NCBI GenBank assembly: GCA_902489645.1
Contig: CABUAW010000002.1
Location: 1 to 64,000 of the forward strand
Length of the DNA stretch: 64,000 nucleotides
Source: an uncultured Lachnospiraceae bacterium
GTDB taxonomy: Bacteria; Bacillota; Clostridia; Lachnospirales; Lachnospiraceae
Reading direction: 5' to 3'
In this document: piece after piece, positions 26,735 through 33,996 of the stretch
Numbering within the stretch: the first letter of the stretch is position 1
How the letters are laid out: the number at the start of each line of letters is the position of its first letter
Made by a program: the position numbers and the translations under genes
The notes under the pieces: generated by a model
Databases searched by the model: none
What the model was told of the DNA's origin: nothing
What the model saw: the letters and a program-made list of their open reading frames with translations, nothing else

Positions 26735-28525
26735 TTACTCTTTATAAATTGCGCCAAAGCGGCATTTTTCCATACATGCACCGCACTTGATACACTTATC
26801 CTGATGAATCATATGCGGTTCCTTAACCTTGCCCTCGATAGCTCCGGCCGGACAGGTCCTTGCACAGAGCGTACAGCCACGGCATTTATCTGCATCAATA
26901 TGATAAGACAAAAGAGCCTTACAGACACCGGCCGGGCAGCGTTTATCCACAACGTGGGCCACATACTCATCTCTGAAATAACGCAGGGTAGACAATACCG
27001 GGTTCGGCGCGGTCTGACCAAGGCCGCAGAGGGCGTTGTCCTTAATATAGTAAGCCAGTTCTTCCAGACGGTCCAAATCCTCCAGTGTTCCCTGGCCTTT
27101 TGTAATCTTATCCAAAATCTCATACATACGCTTTGTACCAACACGGCACGGCGTACATTTACCACAGGATTCATCAACGGTAAATTCCAGGAAGAATTTG
27201 GCAATATCCACCATACAGTTGTCTTCATCCATAACAATCAGACCGCCGGAACCCATCATGGAACCAATTTCAATCAGGTTGTCATAATCGATTGGAATAT
27301 CAAAATGTTCTGCCGGAATACATCCGCCGGACGGACCGCCCGTCTGGGCCGCCTTAAACTTCTTGCCGTTTGGAATACCGCCGCCGATTTCCTCGACAAT
27401 CGTCCGCAGCGTCGTTCCCATAGGAATCTCCACAAGACCCGTATTATTAATCTTACCGCCGAGGGCAAATACCTTCGTTCCTTTGGATTTTTCCGTACCC
27501 ATGGAAGCGAACCATTCCGGGCCGTTTAAAATAATCTGAGGAATGTTGGCATAGGTTTCTACGTTATTTAAAATTGTCGGGCTGGCAAATAAACCTTTAA
27601 CCGCCGGGAACGGAGGTCTCGGTCTTGGCTCACCGCGGTTGCCTTCGATGGAAACCATCAGAGCCGTCTCTTCACCACAGACGAAAGCGCCTGCGCCCAA
27701 ACGCAAATCAATGTCAAAATTAAAGCCTGTTCCAAAAATATCCTTGCCAAGCAAGCCGTATTCTCTGGCCTGATTAATGGCAATTTCCAGACGTTTTACA
27801 GCAATTGGATATTCAGCGCGGACATAGATATAACCCTGGTCTGCTCCGATGGCATAGCCTGCAATGGCCATGGCCTCCAAAACAACATGAGGGTCGCCTT
27901 CCAGAACGGAACGGTCCATGAAAGCGCCCGGGTCACCTTCATCCGCGTTACAACAGACGTATTTCTGAACTTCGCCCCGGTTGGAGGAAGCAAATTTCCA
28001 TTTTAAGCCCGTCGGGAAACCGGCACCGCCGCGGCCGCGAAGTCCGCTGTCCAGAATAATCTGGATGACCTCATCCGGCGTCATTTCGGTAAGTACCCGT
28101 CCAAGGGCCTCATAACCATTCGTTCCGATATATTCATCAATATTTTCCGGATTAATTACACCGCAGTTACGCAGCGCAATCCGGTGCTGCTTTCTGTAAA
28201 AGTCTGTTTCCGAAAGGGATTTTACACCCTCATCTGTCAATGTCTCATCATAAACAAGACGTTTAACCACACGGCCTTTGAGCAAATGCTCTTCAACGAT
28301 TTCCGGAATATCTTCTTCTTTAACCATTGAATAAAAAATAGCTTCCGGATAAACAACCATGATTGGTCCAAGGGCGCACAGGCCATGACATCCGGTCTGT
28401 ACAACGGATACTTCTTTTGTTAATCCCTGTTTATCAAGTTCTCGTTTTAATCTTTCTAAAATTCTCTGGCTGCCGGAGGACGTACATCCTGTGCCACCGC
28501 ATACCAGAACATGCGCACGATACAT
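26735..28525 (-). CDS. hndC: NuoF-like NADH-binding subunit of the hydrogenase
   Basis: A 596-residue flavin and iron-sulphur subunit. Order: thioredoxin-like [2Fe-2S] domain (CGGTGC...TGCHGLC, residues 9-55); the NuoF core with the NADH/FMN signature GLRGRGGAGFPTGLKW and CNADEGDPGAF; a four-Cys site ESCGKCTPCRVGT; and two C-terminal ferredoxin clusters (CRGCTLCARTC, CIKCGACMEKC). It oxidises NADH and splits electrons towards the catalytic subunit; in bifurcating hydrogenases this subunit holds the bifurcation site (family knowledge). Its stop overlaps the beginning of the next gene region as TAATG. Confidence 0.94.
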   Translation of the reverse strand: MYRAHVLVCGGTGCTSSGSQRILERLKRELDKQGLTKEVSVVQTGCHGLCALGPIMVVYPEAIFYSMVKEEDIPEIVEEHLLKGRVVKRLVYDETLTDEGVKSLSETDFYRKQHRIALRNCGVINPENIDEYIGTNGYEALGRVLTEMTPDEVIQIILDSGLRGRGGAGFPTGLKWKFASSNRGEVQKYVCCNADEGDPGAFMDRSVLEGDPHVVLEAMAIAGYAIGADQGYIYVRAEYPIAVKRLEIAINQAREYGLLGKDIFGTGFNFDIDLRLGAGAFVCGEETALMVSIEGNRGEPRPRPPFPAVKGLFASPTILNNVETYANIPQIILNGPEWFASMGTEKSKGTKVFALGGKINNTGLVEIPMGTTLRTIVEEIGGGIPNGKKFKAAQTGGPSGGCIPAEHFDIPIDYDNLIEIGSMMGSGGLIVMDEDNCMVDIAKFFLEFTVDESCGKCTPCRVGTKRMYEILDKITKGQGTLEDLDRLEELAYYIKDNALCGLGQTAPNPVLSTLRYFRDEYVAHVVDKRCPAGVCKALLSYHIDADKCRGCTLCARTCPAGAIEGKVKEPHMIHQDKCIKCGACMEKCRFGAIYKE

Positions 28526-28542
28526 AGAACGCTACCTCCTGA

Positions 28543-28914
28543 CTATAATCTTGTTTCGTTTAATGTGTATTTTCCCAAGACGTGTCCGCGAACCAGATGC
28601 TGCTCCAGCATCTCCATCGCTTTATCCACGTTCATTTTCACATAAGTTACTTTTTCTTTGCCCGGTTCAAGAACCTCAACGATAGGCTCATACTGGCAAA
28701 GCCCGATACATCCGGTCTGAGTTACAACAACGTTGCCCATGCCCCGCTTCTGAACCTCATCCGATAATACGTTAAGCACCGGTCTTGCGCCGCTGGCAAT
28801 ACCGCAGGTGGCCATGCCGACAATCACACGAATCTGTCCCGAATCTTCGGAACGCATGCCGACTTTTCCCTGCATCTTTTCACGAATAGCTTTTAACTCT
28901 TCAAGCGATTTCAT
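28543..28914 (-). CDS. hndB: small [2Fe-2S] ferredoxin subunit of the hydrogenase
   Basis: A 123-residue thioredoxin-fold [2Fe-2S] protein with Cys at GMATCGIASGA and at QTGCIGLCQYEP, matching the C-x8/10-C...C-x3-C layout of HndB. It should transfer electrons between the NADH-binding subunit and the catalytic subunit. It lies 17 bases before the hndC gene and 19 bases after the ATPase gene. GGAGG is seen upstream of the ATG. Confidence 0.88.
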   Translation of the reverse strand: MKSLEELKAIREKMQGKVGMRSEDSGQIRVIVGMATCGIASGARPVLNVLSDEVQKRGMGNVVVTQTGCIGLCQYEPIVEVLEPGKEKVTYVKMNVDKAMEMLEQHLVRGHVLGKYTLNETRL

Positions 28915-28933
28915 AATAATAGCTACCTCCTAT

Positions 28934-29491
28934 TCAAATGATGGCTCCGCCATCCACATCCATTTTATTCTCCGTTAAATATTCCCGTATGTACTCGGCC
29001 ACCTCCGGCGTATCCAGAGGAATACCGCCGAGAATCTCCTTCATCTGCCGCGTATCCAGGACAAATTCCCGGTCATCATAACGATAGGTATAGAGAAAAT
29101 CCACCTCCGGATGGAAATGAATCAGCGTGTAAATCGTCCCGCTGATATCTCCCAGAGGCATCCGGTCGATATGCCCCAGCCGAAACTCCGCCTGGACAAG
29201 AGTTCCCTCTCCTACCTTTGAATCAATGTGAAAACTCCCGTCCGCACTGAGCGCGGCCATCTTAAAAAACGGGACTCCGAGTCCCACTTTTCGTGTCGTA
29301 CGCGTCGTGAAAAAAGGGTCCTCCACCTGGGTAAGCTGTTCCTTCGTCATCCCGCAGCCGTCATCTTTAATAACAATTGTCAAACGGTCCGCACGGGTAT
29401 CTACCAGAACACTGATTTCAACCAGGTCAGCGCCGGCCCGGGTAGAATTCTCCGCCACATCAAGAATATTTAAGGATATCTCCGTCATCAT
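28934..29491 (-). CDS. stand-alone histidine-kinase-type ATPase-fold protein within the hydrogenase operon
   Basis: A 185-residue GHKL-fold protein. The N-box reads NILDVAENSTRAGADL, the G1 box VIKDDGCGMTKEQL, and a RKVGLGVPFFKMA G2 box follows. It lacks a HisKA dimer helix with a phosphoacceptor His, a sensor region and membrane segments, so it is not a classical kinase. It sits between the hndA and hndB genes with 3- and 19-base spacing, so it is made with the hydrogenase. It may phosphorylate a protein partner, as SpoIIAB does, or serve as an assembly or regulatory ATPase; neither is shown by the sequence. Confidence 0.8.
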   Translation of the reverse strand: MMTEISLNILDVAENSTRAGADLVEISVLVDTRADRLTIVIKDDGCGMTKEQLTQVEDPFFTTRTTRKVGLGVPFFKMAALSADGSFHIDSKVGEGTLVQAEFRLGHIDRMPLGDISGTIYTLIHFHPEVDFLYTYRYDDREFVLDTRQMKEILGGIPLDTPEVAEYIREYLTENKMDVDGGAII

Positions 29492-29494
29492 AAC

Positions 29495-29989
29495 TTAATC
29501 ATACTTCGCCAGGATGGCTTCAACATCGTCCACGGACAGACGTCCGTAAACTTCGTCGTTAATCATCATGACCGGCGCCAAGCCACAGGCTCCGACGCAG
29601 CGGCAGGCATCCAGAGAGAACTTTCCGTCCGGTGTACATTCACCGCCTACAATGCCAAGCAACTCCATCAGCTTATTGTAAATATCGCCGGAACCTTTGA
29701 CATAACAGGCTGTGCCAAGACAGACAGAAATCTGATAACGGCCTTTTGGATTTAGTGCGAACTGCGAATAAAAGGTTGCCACACCATAAATCTTTTCCAG
29801 AGGCACATGCAGTTCATCGGAAATCATCGTCTGAACCTCAATTGGCAGATAACCGTAGATTTCCTGGGCCTTCTGCATAATCGGCATCAGAGAGCCCTTT
29901 TCTCCCTGAAGCTCATGAATTGCAGAAAGCAGCGCCTCTTTCTGCTCCGCTGTTCCGCTAAATGGAACGCTCTGTTTCTTAATTCCCAA
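29495..29989 (-). CDS. hndA: NuoE-like [2Fe-2S] subunit of the hydrogenase
   Basis: A 164-residue protein of the 24-kDa subunit family. A four-helix N-terminal part (PIMQKAQEIYGYLP, VPLEKIYGVATFYSQF) is followed by the thioredoxin-like [2Fe-2S] domain with CLGTAC and CRCVGACGLAPV. It assists NADH oxidation next to the NuoF-like subunit. First gene of the operon. Start is unsettled: AAGGGG lies directly against a GTG at 29998 but eight bases from the TTG at 29989, which is preferred. Confidence 0.92.
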   Translation of the reverse strand: MGIKKQSVPFSGTAEQKEALLSAIHELQGEKGSLMPIMQKAQEIYGYLPIEVQTMISDELHVPLEKIYGVATFYSQFALNPKGRYQISVCLGTACYVKGSGDIYNKLMELLGIVGGECTPDGKFSLDACRCVGACGLAPVMMINDEVYGRLSVDDVEAILAKYD

Positions 29990-30022
29990 AATAATCACCC
30001 CTTAATTAAAATCTAGTAACTA

Positions 30023-30028
30023 ATTATA
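30023..30028 (-). promoter_or_regulatory. extended -10 promoter of the hydrogenase operon
   Basis: Minus strand TGG-TATAAT, 35-40 bases before the hndA start. No clear -35 is present at 17 bases, so it relies on the extended -10 or an activator. Confidence 0.5.
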
Positions 30029-30070
30029 CCACTATTTTTGTAAAATTTCTATATATTTGCGCGAAAACAA

Positions 30071-30100
30071 TATACAATTTTTCCAATTTCGTGATATAAT
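30071..30100 (+). promoter_or_regulatory. promoter of the DRTGG/hydrogenase-sensor operon
   Basis: -35-like TATACA (30071-30076), 18-base spacer and extended -10 TGA-TATAAT (30095-30100). It is divergent from the hydrogenase operon promoter, about 70 bases away, so one regulator could act on both. Confidence 0.55.
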
Positions 30101-30140
30101 TGTAATAATTGGTACAATCCATAAAATCAGGAGGAGCAAT

Positions 30141-30497
30141 ATGACAGTTCAATCCATAAAAGAATTATTAAACGCCCGGGTACTGGGCGGAGACGACATG
30201 CTTGACCGTGAAGTTTACACGGCCTGCGGTTCGGACATGATGAGCGATGTCCTTGCCCATGTTGACGACCAGGCCGTACTTATCACTGGTCTTTGTAATC
30301 CCCAGGTGCTTCGCACCGCGGAAATGATGGACATTGTCTGCGTTATCATGGTTCGGAACAAACAGCCGGATGACGCTATGATTCAGATGGCCTCCGAGCG
30401 GAATATCTGCCTGCTCGCCACATCACTGCCGATGTTTACAGCCTGCGGGCTTCTCTATACGGCCGGACTTCGAGGAGGTGGACAGCATGGAAAATAG
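30141..30497 (+). CDS. DRTGG-domain protein 1
   Basis: A 118-residue single-domain protein. The alternating strands and helices of the DRTGG fold are seen (SIKELLNARVLGG, QAVLITGLCNPQVLRTAEMM, CLLATSLPMFTACGLLY). The domain, related to the N-terminal part of HPr kinase, is a presumed ligand- or protein-binding module. ATG at 30141 follows CAGGAGGAGCAAT. The final codons overlap the next gene by 11 bases. A second DRTGG gene lies in the same operon (32374-32709), suggesting a pair. Molecular role unknown. Confidence 0.8.
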   Translation: MTVQSIKELLNARVLGGDDMLDREVYTACGSDMMSDVLAHVDDQAVLITGLCNPQVLRTAEMMDIVCVIMVRNKQPDDAMIQMASERNICLLATSLPMFTACGLLYTAGLRGGGQHGK

Positions 30498-30918
30498 TCT
30501 CATGTCTTTAAAATATCATGTGTCGCCAACCGATTTCACCCGGGCCGGCGAAGCCAGCAGCGACGTGAAAAACAAATTAAAAAAACTCGGTGTTCCGCCG
30601 GAAATCATCCGCAAAGTGGCTATCGCCATGTACGAAGGTGAAATCAACATGGTCATTCATGCCAACGGCGGCGATATTACAGTAAATATTACACCGGACT
30701 TGATTCATATGGAACTCAAGGACGTCGGCCCCGGAATCGAAGATATCGACAAGGCAATGCAGGCGGGCTATTCCACTGCCCCCGATAATGTCCGTTCCCT
30801 TGGCTTCGGCGCCGGCATGGGTCTGCCAAATATGAAAAAGAATTCCGATACGATGGATATTCAGACGGTTCTCGGACAGGGAACCACCGTAACGATGACG
30901 GTGAATATGCCGGAGTAA
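30487..30918 (+). CDS. SpoIIAB/RsbW-like ATPase-fold protein
   Basis: A 143-residue protein of the anti-sigma-factor kinase fold. It shows an N-box (AIAMYEGEINMVIHANGG), a G1 box (LKDVGPGIEDIDKAM) and a G2 box (GFGAGMGLPNMK). In SpoIIAB and RsbW this fold phosphorylates a STAS antagonist on Ser and binds a sigma factor. No STAS gene or matching sigma factor is in the window, but the SpoIIE-type phosphatase 8 kb away supplies the opposite activity. GGAGGTG lies before the ATG at 30487, which overlaps the DRTGG gene. Confidence 0.8.
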   Translation: MENSLMSLKYHVSPTDFTRAGEASSDVKNKLKKLGVPPEIIRKVAIAMYEGEINMVIHANGGDITVNITPDLIHMELKDVGPGIEDIDKAMQAGYSTAPDNVRSLGFGAGMGLPNMKKNSDTMDIQTVLGQGTTVTMTVNMPE

Positions 30919-30955
30919 GCGGATATTGAGAAATATTAGAAAGGATGGTGTGTCT

Positions 30956-32371
30956 ATGAATCATCATACATTCTTCCACTCCGTCTATTTAAATGAAGAA
31001 TTGTGCAACGGCTGCATCAATTGCATCAAACGCTGTCCAACCCAGGCTATCCGTGTGCGAAACGGCAAAGCGGTAATCACCAGCCAGTTTTGTATAGACT
31101 GCGGCGAATGTGTGCGCATCTGCGCCCATCACGCGAAACGCAGTCTCTATGACCGACCGGATATTCTGAATAATTATAAATACACAGTGGCCCTTCCGGC
31201 GCCATCCCTGTACAGCCAGTTCAACAATCTGGATGATATTAACATTGTGCTGACTGCCCTGACCTATATGGGCTTCGATGATGTTTTTGAGGTGGCCTCC
31301 GCCGCAGAAATCGTTTCGGAAGTCTCCCGCAAATATATCAGCGAGCATCCTGAAAAATGGCCTTTAATCAGTACGGCCTGTCCTTCGGTTGTCCGCTTAA
31401 TCCGGGTACGTTTTCCAAACCTTATCGACCATCTGCTGCCAATTAATCCTCCGGTGGAAGTGGCCGCACGGCTGGCCCGTAAATATGCAGTCGAAAAAAC
31501 CGGGATGAACCCGGAAGATATCGGTATTATTTTCATTTCCCCGTGTCCTTCCAAAGTCGCCTATGCGAAGGAGCCTCTGGGAACGGCCAAAAGCGCCATT
31601 GACGGCGTGCTTGCCATCAAGGATATTTATCCGATGCTCCTTCCGCTCATGGTGGAGGCGGAAAAAGCGCCGTTGCCCCTGTCCAGGGCCGGACAGATTG
31701 GCGTTGGCTGGGGAAGCCACGGCGGCGAAGCGGCCGGAATTGTCACGGACAATTACCTGGCGGCCGACGGTATCGAAAATGTCATCCGTGTTCTTGAGGA
31801 TTTGGAAGACGAAAAATTTTCCAATCTTTCATTTATTGAATTAAATTCCTGCGACGGCGGTTGTGTCGGCGGTGTTCTCACCGTGGAAAACCCATATGTC
31901 GCTCAGGCAAAGCTTAAGAAACTGAACCGCCATCTGCCGGAGGTTGTCACCCATGCGCCGGCAGACTTAACCAATGAAGAAATCAACTGGAGCGAAGAGG
32001 TAGAATATCTGCCTGTATTCCGTCTCGGAGATTCCATGAAGGAAAGTATCATGATGATGAACCGGGTAGAGCGTCTCTGCCAGAAATTTCCTGGTCTGGA
32101 CTGCGGCGCCTGCGGCGCTCCGACCTGTAAGGCCCTGGCCGAAGATATTGTTCGGGGCAAAGCCAACGAAACCTATTGTATTCATATTTTGAAGGACCAG
32201 ATTCACTCTCTGACCCGCAGTATGAATTCTCTGGTCAACAGCGCTTCCACCTATGAAGTCAAGGGAACCGATTACCGCTACATATTTAAACAATACCTGC
32301 GGACCCTCCTTTCTGACATATCGCTTCTGGATGCGGCGCTGAACCTTAATAAAGAAGATAAGGATGAGTGA
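30956..32371 (+). CDS. [FeFe]-hydrogenase-like protein with altered active-site loop, probable sensor
   Basis: A 471-residue iron-sulphur protein. Two ferredoxin clusters (CNGCINCIKRC, CIDCGECVRIC) precede an H-cluster-type domain with L1 STACPS (Ala141, Cys142), L2 SPCPSKV (Cys197) and L3 NSCDGGCVGG (Cys299, Cys303), then a CGACGAPTC...C [4Fe-4S] module (383-408) and a helical tail without a PAS domain. The four cluster ligands are kept, but the Cys that normally relays protons is Ala, as in putative sensory hydrogenases (group D type). Catalysis is therefore probably weak. Context with DRTGG and ATPase genes suggests signalling. ATG at 30956 chosen over an upstream TTG. Confidence 0.85.
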   Translation: MNHHTFFHSVYLNEELCNGCINCIKRCPTQAIRVRNGKAVITSQFCIDCGECVRICAHHAKRSLYDRPDILNNYKYTVALPAPSLYSQFNNLDDINIVLTALTYMGFDDVFEVASAAEIVSEVSRKYISEHPEKWPLISTACPSVVRLIRVRFPNLIDHLLPINPPVEVAARLARKYAVEKTGMNPEDIGIIFISPCPSKVAYAKEPLGTAKSAIDGVLAIKDIYPMLLPLMVEAEKAPLPLSRAGQIGVGWGSHGGEAAGIVTDNYLAADGIENVIRVLEDLEDEKFSNLSFIELNSCDGGCVGGVLTVENPYVAQAKLKKLNRHLPEVVTHAPADLTNEEINWSEEVEYLPVFRLGDSMKESIMMMNRVERLCQKFPGLDCGACGAPTCKALAEDIVRGKANETYCIHILKDQIHSLTRSMNSLVNSASTYEVKGTDYRYIFKQYLRTLLSDISLLDAALNLNKEDKDE

Positions 32372-32373
32372 CA

Positions 32374-32709
32374 ATGACCGTACAGGATTTAATCAACTCA
32401 AATCTGTTTCAATTAAAAAATGCCGGTGATGACCTTGAAAGAGACATCACCGTGCCATTTTGCTGCGACCTTTTAAGCGTTGCCATGGGTAAGGCGCCGT
32501 CCGGCTGTGCCTGGGTTACCGTCATGGCAAATATAAACACCCTGGCCGTCGCCTCGCTGACCGACGCAGCCTGTGTCATTCTGGCCGAAGATACCTCCGT
32601 GGACGAAGTCACCCTCGCCAAAGCCGGGATGCAGGGAATTACCCTGTTTACGACCGGGCTTCCGATTTTCGATGCGGCCCTGCGTATCTATCAGGAATTA
32701 AACCCATGA
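32374..32709 (+). CDS. DRTGG-domain protein 2
   Basis: A 111-residue single-domain protein of the same fold as the first gene of this operon (TVQDLINSNLFQLKN, CAWVTVMANINTLAVASL, ITLFTTGLPIFDAALRIY). Sequence identity to DRTGG protein 1 is low by eye, so they are old paralogues. AAGGA precedes the ATG at 32374; its stop overlaps the PHP start as ATGA. Role unknown; possibly a docking or ligand-binding partner of the sensor. Confidence 0.78.
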   Translation: MTVQDLINSNLFQLKNAGDDLERDITVPFCCDLLSVAMGKAPSGCAWVTVMANINTLAVASLTDAACVILAEDTSVDEVTLAKAGMQGITLFTTGLPIFDAALRIYQELNP

Positions 32710-33425
32710 CCCGGCTGACTTATGACCTGCACATCCACTCCTGTCTGTCTCCCTGCGGAGATAATGATATGACTCCCGCCAACATTGCCGGTATGGCCGC
32801 TGTCAATGGTCTGGATGTGATTGCCGTCACCGACCACAATTCTTGCCGTAACTGCGCCCCGGCCATGAAAATGGCCGAGAATTACGGCGTCATCGCCCTA
32901 CCCGGTATGGAACTGTGTACCGAGGAGGAGGTCCATGTCGTCTGCCTGTTTCCGGATTTGTATGCGGCGATGGATTTTGACGGCTATGTTTATGTGAAGA
33001 TGATGAAGGTCCCAAACAAAGAAAAAATATTCGGCGAACAGCTCCTGTATAATGATATGGACGAAATCATTGGAAAAGAACCGAATCTTCTGCTTTGCAA
33101 TACATCCATCCGTTTCGACGAGGTTTACGCTCTGACAGAGGAACGCGGAGGCATTATGATTCCGGCCCACGTTGACAAAACAGCCAACAGCCTGATTGCA
33201 AACCTCGGTTTTATCCCGCCGGACAGCCAGTTTACCTGCGCGGAGGTTAAAAATATGGACAACCTGCCCCGGCTTCTCGAAACGCATCTCTATCTTCGGC
33301 ATTGCCGGATTATCAGCAACTCGGATGCCCACTATCTGGAGCATATCAACGAACCCAAGCACAGCATTGATGTTTCGTCCACTTCTCTTTCAGACATTAT
33401 CAAAGCCTTAAAATCAAATGAATAA
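32706..33425 (+). CDS. PHP-domain phosphoesterase
   Basis: A 239-residue protein with the PHP metal-binding motifs: YDLHIHSCLSPCG (first HxH), VIAVTDHNSC, GMELCTEEEVHVVCLF and a C-terminal SNSDAHYLEHI with the last Asp-His pair. Relatives such as TrpH/YciV hydrolyse 3'-5' nucleoside bisphosphates or short RNAs. It is the last gene of the sensor operon, coupled to DRTGG 2. Whether it removes a small signalling molecule is speculation. Confidence 0.82.
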   Translation: MTRLTYDLHIHSCLSPCGDNDMTPANIAGMAAVNGLDVIAVTDHNSCRNCAPAMKMAENYGVIALPGMELCTEEEVHVVCLFPDLYAAMDFDGYVYVKMMKVPNKEKIFGEQLLYNDMDEIIGKEPNLLLCNTSIRFDEVYALTEERGGIMIPAHVDKTANSLIANLGFIPPDSQFTCAEVKNMDNLPRLLETHLYLRHCRIISNSDAHYLEHINEPKHSIDVSSTSLSDIIKALKSNE

Positions 33426-33426
33426 A

Positions 33427-33455
33427 AGAACCTGTTGACAAGTAAACAGGTTTTC
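33427..33455 (+). terminator. terminator of the DRTGG/PHP operon
   Basis: AACCTGTT pairs with AACAGGTT across an 8-base loop, followed by TTTTC. The hairpin is interwoven with the next gene's promoter (its -35 lies in the left arm and loop). Confidence 0.55.
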
Positions 33456-33463
33456 TATATAAT
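33435..33463 (+). promoter_or_regulatory. consensus promoter of the marR-ABC operon
   Basis: Perfect -35 TTGACA (33435-33440), 17-base spacer, perfect -10 TATAAT (33458-33463). Such a strong promoter is normally held by a repressor, here presumably the encoded MarR protein. Confidence 0.8.
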
Positions 33464-33465
33464 AG

Positions 33466-33494
33466 GTTAGACATCTAACTGTTCGGTGTCTAAC
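33466..33494. promoter_or_regulatory. inverted repeat, candidate MarR operator
   Basis: GTTAGACA (33466-33473) and TGTCTAAC (33487-33494) are perfect inverted arms 13 bases apart, starting just after the -10 so that a bound dimer would cover the transcription start. A third half-like sequence TCTAAC lies between them. Confidence 0.6.
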
Positions 33495-33534
33495 TTTTTT
33501 TATTGCCATGTATTCCAGAAAGGGAGGTCTTTTT

Positions 33535-33972
33535 ATGCCCCACACAACAGATATCGGATTTCAGCTTCACAGCTTATCCAATCTATTGAAACGCCATATG
33601 GAACATTCCGGGATTTTTTCTCATATGGATGATAATGTCACACGAAATAACGGCTGGATTTTGAATTATCTGGTTCACCATTCGGACCGGGATATTTGCC
33701 AGAGGGATATTGAAAATGATTTCTGTATCCGCCGTTCAACCGTTTCAAAGGGTATCCGCCTTATGGAAGCAAAGGGGCTTCTCGTCCGTGAGACGGTTCC
33801 GGGTGATGCACGGCTGAAAAAACTGGTACTGACAGAAAACGGAAAAAAGCTCCAGGCCGCCATTGAAAAGGAACATCAAAAGACAGAACAACTGCTCCGC
33901 CGCGGTGTTACGGAGGAAGAGCTTGCGGTTTTCTTTCAGGTCATGGAAAAATTCAAAAAAAATATTCAATAA
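33535..33972 (+). CDS. MarR-family transcriptional regulator
   Basis: A 145-residue winged-helix regulator. Residues 30-100 hold the helix-turn-helix and wing (ISQRDIEN-type DICQRDIENDFCIRRSTVSKGI, LLVRETVPGDARLKKLVLT); terminal helices form the dimer. It precedes two ABC exporter genes and probably represses its own operon from the inverted repeat at 33466-33494 until a drug-like ligand binds. AAAGGGAGG lies before the ATG at 33535; an earlier in-frame start lacks a site. Confidence 0.9.
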   Translation: MPHTTDIGFQLHSLSNLLKRHMEHSGIFSHMDDNVTRNNGWILNYLVHHSDRDICQRDIENDFCIRRSTVSKGIRLMEAKGLLVRETVPGDARLKKLVLTENGKKLQAAIEKEHQKTEQLLRRGVTEEELAVFFQVMEKFKKNIQ

Positions 33973-33996
33973 TTGATTACAGACAGGAGGTCTCTT

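Noticed and set aside
26804..27529. 241-codon frame opposite the NuoF-like subunit gene
   Set aside because: Antisense shadow of a well-conserved hydrogenase gene with no motif of its own.
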